Below, in pieces: positions 58,901 through 64,000 of a stretch of DNA of 64,000 nucleotides. Below the pieces are notes generated by a model. It was not told the DNA's origin and did no database searches. It saw nothing but the letters and a program-made list of their open reading frames with translations. How positions within the stretch are numbered: the stretch's first letter is position 1; every line of letters starts with the position of its first letter. Made by a program: the position numbers and the translations under genes. The DNA is from Lingula anatina (taxonomy: Eukaryota > Brachiopoda > Lingulata > Lingulida > Lingulidae): the NCBI RefSeq assembly GCF_001039355.2, contig NW_019776141.1, positions 1-64,000 on the forward strand. Reading direction: 5' to 3'.

Positions 58901-61900
58901 AAAACATTATATATGGTGCGACTGAAATGAATAAAAGAATTATACCTATTTCCAAATTGCATGCTAAAACTGCATTAACGGACTGACAGGTGCAGTTAAC
59001 ATATAGTAATGGTAAATTCAATTAAATACAACAATAACGAAAAACATTAAAGTAGTCTCTTTCACGGGTTAAGATTGAAAGAATAGGGAAGGATTAAGCC
59101 GCGATTAACTCGGCGAAAACTGATTTTGATCGCGCCTTCGATGTATTTTCTTCTTTTACAAGTGTCAGTTTCACAAGTAAGTAAACGCATTTTACTGTTT
59201 ATATATTTATTGTTGTTCGAGACACTTTGAATAACCACCATTTTCGCGATTCTGAATTTAGATTTTGTTTCACACTTGCGATTTCTGAAGATCAAAAAAT
59301 TTTAATCATGGTACATTCAAGTTATATAACACTTATGAATATTTCAGTTCACTTTTTCTTTTTTTATAGCATTAAAAGTCGACTCACATTCTAGAATGTG
59401 TCTGCTGTTTTGATGTCTGTGGACGGGGGTGGACGAGAATCGTTTTTCGTATACTTCCTTTGCACGACACAGGCGTTTGGCATAACTTAAACCTTTTATC
59501 TGTTGGCTCAGTGAGAGATGGACACTCTTTAAATGCAGAAAACGTAGTATGCCGTTTACGAAAATTTTGCCGTTTTCTTCAGTTGCCCGTAAATATTCTT
59601 TTGCTTCAATTTACCTTTGTCATGGATTAGGTTCGATGGAACAATGACAAGACAAATACGCAGAAGAACTTTGGAACACGAGATGGAAAGTGTGAATGGT
59701 AATCACGGCGAGTACAGCGGGTTTTATCATTCTAAGCAGTTGAGTTATTTTCACCTCCTCCGCTACTTCACTGGCCTTTTTCTTATTGCAACACGAAAAG
59801 GTAACTTGACTGTGACTCATCATATAATGAGAGTTCTAATGAGAGATTTTAATAATGTTTCTGAATCGCATTCTTACGCTAAATACACGTGTACGTGTGC
59901 ATCTTGTGACCGCCCAGTTTATGCGGTACAGTACTTAACGCCACGTGCCTCGTTTGCCACAGTAAGGGGTGTGCCTGAGCACCTCAATACATGTGGTGCA
60001 TGTGACGTGTTTCGGTTATAATTAACGGGGATCCGGCGTAATCCATGCAGACACGCTGCACGCTCATCGCTGGTGGTATGCGGAATTCTTCATTATCTAA
60101 AGATAGAAAGTTAATAAATAGTTTTTGTACTGGTTTATTTTTACTGTATTGTGGGGTTTGGGAGGAACTTCTCGGATACTAAAGCCAGGGATTCGAATAA
60201 TAAGTTTCTTCTGAAGTGATCAAATTCCCTGCACTATTTTTGCTACACGTATCTTGGAAAACCTGTTTAACAACTTCGAAATCATAAAAGGTTTTTTCAT
60301 GTATCACCTTTTCTGTTGTCAGAATTTGGTCGCGTGCTGCGCGCGAGTTTTCTTCAGCCTACTGGGAAGATACCATCAACGATTACTTTTATCTTGTTAA
60401 GTTAATTTTTGCCATAACAATTGACTCCATAATGAAGATATCCACAATAGCTCTTTGCCAGTCAAACAGAAGAAAACGCTGATTCATATTTCAATATTTT
60501 ATTTATTCACGCTTTGTCTTATTTCGTCATTTTATGGTACTAGTATAGTACAAAGTCAGTAAATAGTCCGTATATTATTTTTCTTTTTCGAATAGAAAAA
60601 AGAACTTTTTATTGCTGCTTGGGATCTTTCCCAATTTTTCAAAAGACAATACTGAACTTTGCTCGCTGTTTCCCCGGCATAATTTTTATTTCTGAAGATA
60701 TGAAAATCCATTTACGGCTCCACCCCTCCTTCTTACAAGGACCCCTTGTCCCCCTCAACATCACTTGATTTTCATTTTTCAGTGATTATAGATGGCAAGA
60801 TACATTTAATCTCAACTTGAAATCAATCACTCAAGTTATTTACTTAAAGCGTATCAGTCCCGTGATTATCGCTTTTGTTCAGTCAAGACGAGAGCATCAA
60901 CTTAGACATGACGTAGCGTGATGTAAAACCACGTACGAGGTCTCGCGAGAGTTTGTTAGGAACGGCAGTGTTCCCACGCCCACCGACGGTTGACCCTTGG
61001 AACCGAATATTGTCATTTCATGCATGTTGCATCGAAATGAAAGGCCAAAAAAGGAAACGCGTCGTCAACGGTTTTTGGTAATAACCTGCGAATGTATGAA
61101 AGCAATATGTTCTTTACTCAGCCAAAGGAAGCATTTCCACGTGTCTTCTAGACGGTTCATGTAGGGATATAAGTAGAACAGTAAAAGGTTCTGTCAGTGT
61201 TCAATTAATATAATTACCGACTTATTCCTCTGACACATAAACTACTCCGCAGTACAGTCTACAAGACTCCTAAACGGTGAGACGGTCTTTTCTAAAATAA
61301 GGGATTTAATTATTTTCCTGGTTTGCGTATCCTAACAAGAGTTGGACTATATTCCGTTAAACAAATAAACCTATTTGCTTGTAAGCACAGATTGAGCAGT
61401 CATAGGGATTTACATCAACAGTGAAATTTAACAAGTTAAAAAATGCATTTTATACAAAATATTTGTTGACTATATCATTTAACCTTACCTATGCATTTAA
61501 ATGAAGGCAACAAGTTGATAAGTGTTGAGTTCAAATCTAGCATATGGTTACATGTATGTAGTGTTTAGTTATTTTTATAACGATGTAGTTAGTTGTCTAT
61601 ATCCGTGATTGTACTCTACTCGTGGAGGTGTATATGAATTAAGAAATCAGAACCTATTAACGACAATGGGCCGGACGACCCGTATAAGACTTACATGTAG
61701 AACGACCGGCGGAGACACGACAGAGTTGTGTGAAAAAGGGGAATGACATGGGGAAAACAAGACATGTCCAAATGATAACAGGACGTGTTGCCTTTGGGGA
61801 TTTATTTGAATTCCAGTATCCTACAACAAAGACTCTAAAATGAAATATTTATATGAAATGGAGGGGTGTCACGATTCGTCAAGGAGGGAAGGATAAGGGG

Positions 61901-62352
61901 GATTTCATCATACCGGGGTACATGTATCGAGTGAAGGGGAATAATGGGAGTCAGAGAAGTCAGTAACTCAAAAACCAGTCTGTCACCCCATTCTCATAGA
62001 TTAGATCGACCTACATTGGATCGACCTAACTCCCTGGGGGTTCACGCTAAATAGCTGTCAGCCGGGCGGACATGAAAGTTAATTATCCCTTTCTGCTTGT
62101 AGTAGGCGGGGACGGACACTTAAGGCGGATTATCTGACAGTAATCTAGTGAGACTCCCCGCGGTGATAGATCGATCTAAAAGTTGTGAGAACAGAGCCTG
62201 TATGTCTACGCATACCATCAGGTGAGCATTAGGCTAAACAACATCTGTTTCAAATTTCCACCTCCCTAATACCATGTCTATCTTCATTTCTATCTTAGTA
62301 ATTACATTCATTCTCTTTGATACAGTAGGCGCAATGGTTTATGGGATTGTAN
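58901..62352. other. Intergenic region, no gene recognised
   Basis: A 134-codon open frame at 59617-60021 contains two CX2C pairs (TCTCASCDRP and CGACDV). It shows no recognisable family, no clear start context and no supporting features. I do not call it a gene. Otherwise nothing recognisable; ends at an N at 62352. Confidence 0.4.
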
Positions 62353-63034
62353 CAGAATATATTATATTTGTATGAGTTATTCACAATGTTTTTATTGTGA
62401 AATATAGATCTCATACGAAGAGTTATTATCCCTTTAAGTTATCCTCGAAGTGAATTTATTGAACTATGCAGATGTGTTCAAAAAGTAAGAAATTCGTAAA
62501 AAAAAAAATAGATCCTAAAAATAACTTATAGTGAGGTAAATACGCCAAAAAGATATCACAAAACCGCTCTCACAGCATATGAATGATTAAACTTATGAAA
62601 TGTGAATACAATTATTCATAGATTTTCCACAATGGTCCAATGGTGTCCCGGGAGACGTAATACTAGCGTTTCTGAGGTTACTATGTCAACCCAAAATAGC
62701 ACATTGTATGTATCCTATCTGAGATGCTCTGGGTACTGTACTAAAGGGCGCTGCATTCATGAAGAAATATAAAAAATTTTAACTGGTGCTCATGCACATA
62801 AGTATAATGCCAAATTCAAAAATTAAAATATCAGTAATTAATATTTGATTGAGTATTCATGGCCAATATTCTAGCGCGTAAACATTAGGTGTATCTAGGT
62901 ATTTGACTACTGTCACCTGTCTCAAACCAGTCACAACTAGCAATCAATGTCTGCCAACAATTACACAAACAACGATAAAAACGATGACTCCAAAAGACCC
63001 TAAAAGATTTCTAATATAAAGCTGATGATCGTCC

Positions 63035-63070
<36 letters not shown>

Positions 63071-63071
63071 C

Positions 63072-63139
<68 letters not shown>

Positions 63140-64000
63140 GGAATGTCGACATGAAATAACTTTTAATGAAATCATTGCCCAACTGAGAAGGCTTCATTTT
63201 TTTATTTCTTGTTTTTTTTTAAATAAGTACTTTAACGGTCACCTTGAGGGAGTCTTGTGACACAATAATGAATATCTGGTTTTCATATGTTAGTCATGTC
63301 TTATAAGGGAAAATATATAATAGAACGTCTCCAAATACAGAGTGGGCATTGGTGGTGCCGCGTTGGTGCATCAGTCTTGGCTCACTTCTGAAGGGCTTTG
63401 TTGACTGTCTACCTGTTCGTGGCATTTTTAGGGTTCATACCCCTTGAAACTATCGTTCTAAGTAGACCAATCCAATTCCGCGGGGACTCTCGCTGTGTAC
63501 AGTCAGTTTAACAGATTAACGTGATATGCCTCCTCCTTGGGTTGAGTAGAATACAGAAAAAATGGTGATTATATACCCTCTACCAGGGCCGCAGTTATTA
63601 TTCTGTGGACATTTTTTGCACAGTACAGAGAATTGCCGTCTATTTAACCAGAGACATATCTGTTTTAACATATTATTATTATTACTTCTTATTATTAATA
63701 GTTATAATTAATATAATTAATAGTATTAAAATACCTAGTAAAAAAAATCTGTGGCCCTGGTAGAGGGTAGTGATTATACGTGTACGCTGTAAAAACAAGG
63801 TGAGGCGTGTTCATCTGTGATCGATCTATGTAGACCGATAGTTTAAATGGGAATGAGCCCTTAGTGAAGTATAATGAATATTCGGTTTTCATGCTTTAGT
63901 CAAGTTGAGGAAAAACTACAATAATGCTGTATTGTTGAATTTCTCGCTTTTCATGCCACACTTTACCTCAACATATATTAAAACAGTTGTCGTCATATTG
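62353..64000 (+). repeat. 1.65-kb duplicated segment, second copy
   Basis: Begins inside the TTAA MITE (its end is at 62433, TTAA at 62434-62437). It continues colinearly with 57245-58900 with scattered substitutions and small indels, 5108 bp away. Confidence 0.85.
63574..63769. mobile_element. 9-bp-duplication MITE, copy in second segment
   Basis: Same TIRs as 58457-58643 and the same flanking GTGATTATA (63565-63573 and 63770-63778). It is 196 bp, with an extra TAATATAATTAA in the interior. It is a co-duplicated copy, not an independent insertion. Confidence 0.8.

Noticed and set aside
59617-60021. 134-codon open frame with two CX2C pairs
   Set aside because: No recognised family, no promoter or splice evidence, and codon use not distinct from surroundings. 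Kept only as a remark in the region entry.

Overview
The window is from an animal nuclear genome, most probably a mollusc or another lophotrochozoan. It is a replication-dependent core-histone cluster that has been heavily invaded by non-LTR retrotransposons (LINEs) and small DNA transposons. The histone genes are intronless. Each complete one ends in a 16-nt histone mRNA stem-loop (usually GGTCCT-TTTC-AGGACC) followed by a conserved GAAAAGCTA downstream element. The H2B sequence looks molluscan. That assignment is from memory of the family and was not searched. No histone H1, 5S rRNA or tRNA gene was seen.

Layout. 1-2250: decayed LINE. 3430-21685: head-to-tail histone units with the order H2A(-) H2B(+) H4(-) H3(+). 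H2A-to-H2A and H2B-to-H2B distances give a repeat of about 8.4 kb. The unit near 7 kb has lost H2A and H2B in a microhomology deletion, and the H3 at 7.7 kb is frameshifted. 21687-30268: two LINE copies. The first has an intact 910-aa ORF2. The second is a twin-primed insertion with an inverted 5' half. 30306-36056: units in the opposite orientation (H4+, partial H2B-, H3-). 36080-40554: a third LINE, with intact ORF1 and ORF2 broken by one base. 41848-49555: H2B(-), then two H2B(-)/H2A(+) divergent pairs. 50-64 kb: non-histone DNA with LINE fragments, a satellite-like repeat, a TATA-driven two-exon gene for a secreted alanine-rich protein (55008-56100), two MITE families and a 1.65-kb duplication.

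Most interesting observation. The N-terminal part of the LINE ORF1 repeatedly encodes short (R/G/S)P-x-Q-(G/D) peptides. The underlying 16-nt DNA copies the histone 3' stem-loop: a six-base stem, a TTTC or TCTC loop, and G at the second stem position. The first copy even keeps the A-rich 5' flank. In addition, the preserved boundaries at two histone genes place LINE sequence in the core promoter, about 10-15 bp downstream of the TATA box (H4 at 30.3 kb, H3-promoter piece at 36.06 kb). Together these suggest a LINE lineage that imitates histone mRNA and is associated with the histone locus.

Caution. Twelve N gaps (3422, 7665, 21686, 23169-23195, 33350, 34003, 36057, 40555, 42996, 47079, 51393, 62352) break the window, most of them inside repeats. 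Several apparent truncations and duplications begin exactly at an N and may be assembly joins rather than biology.
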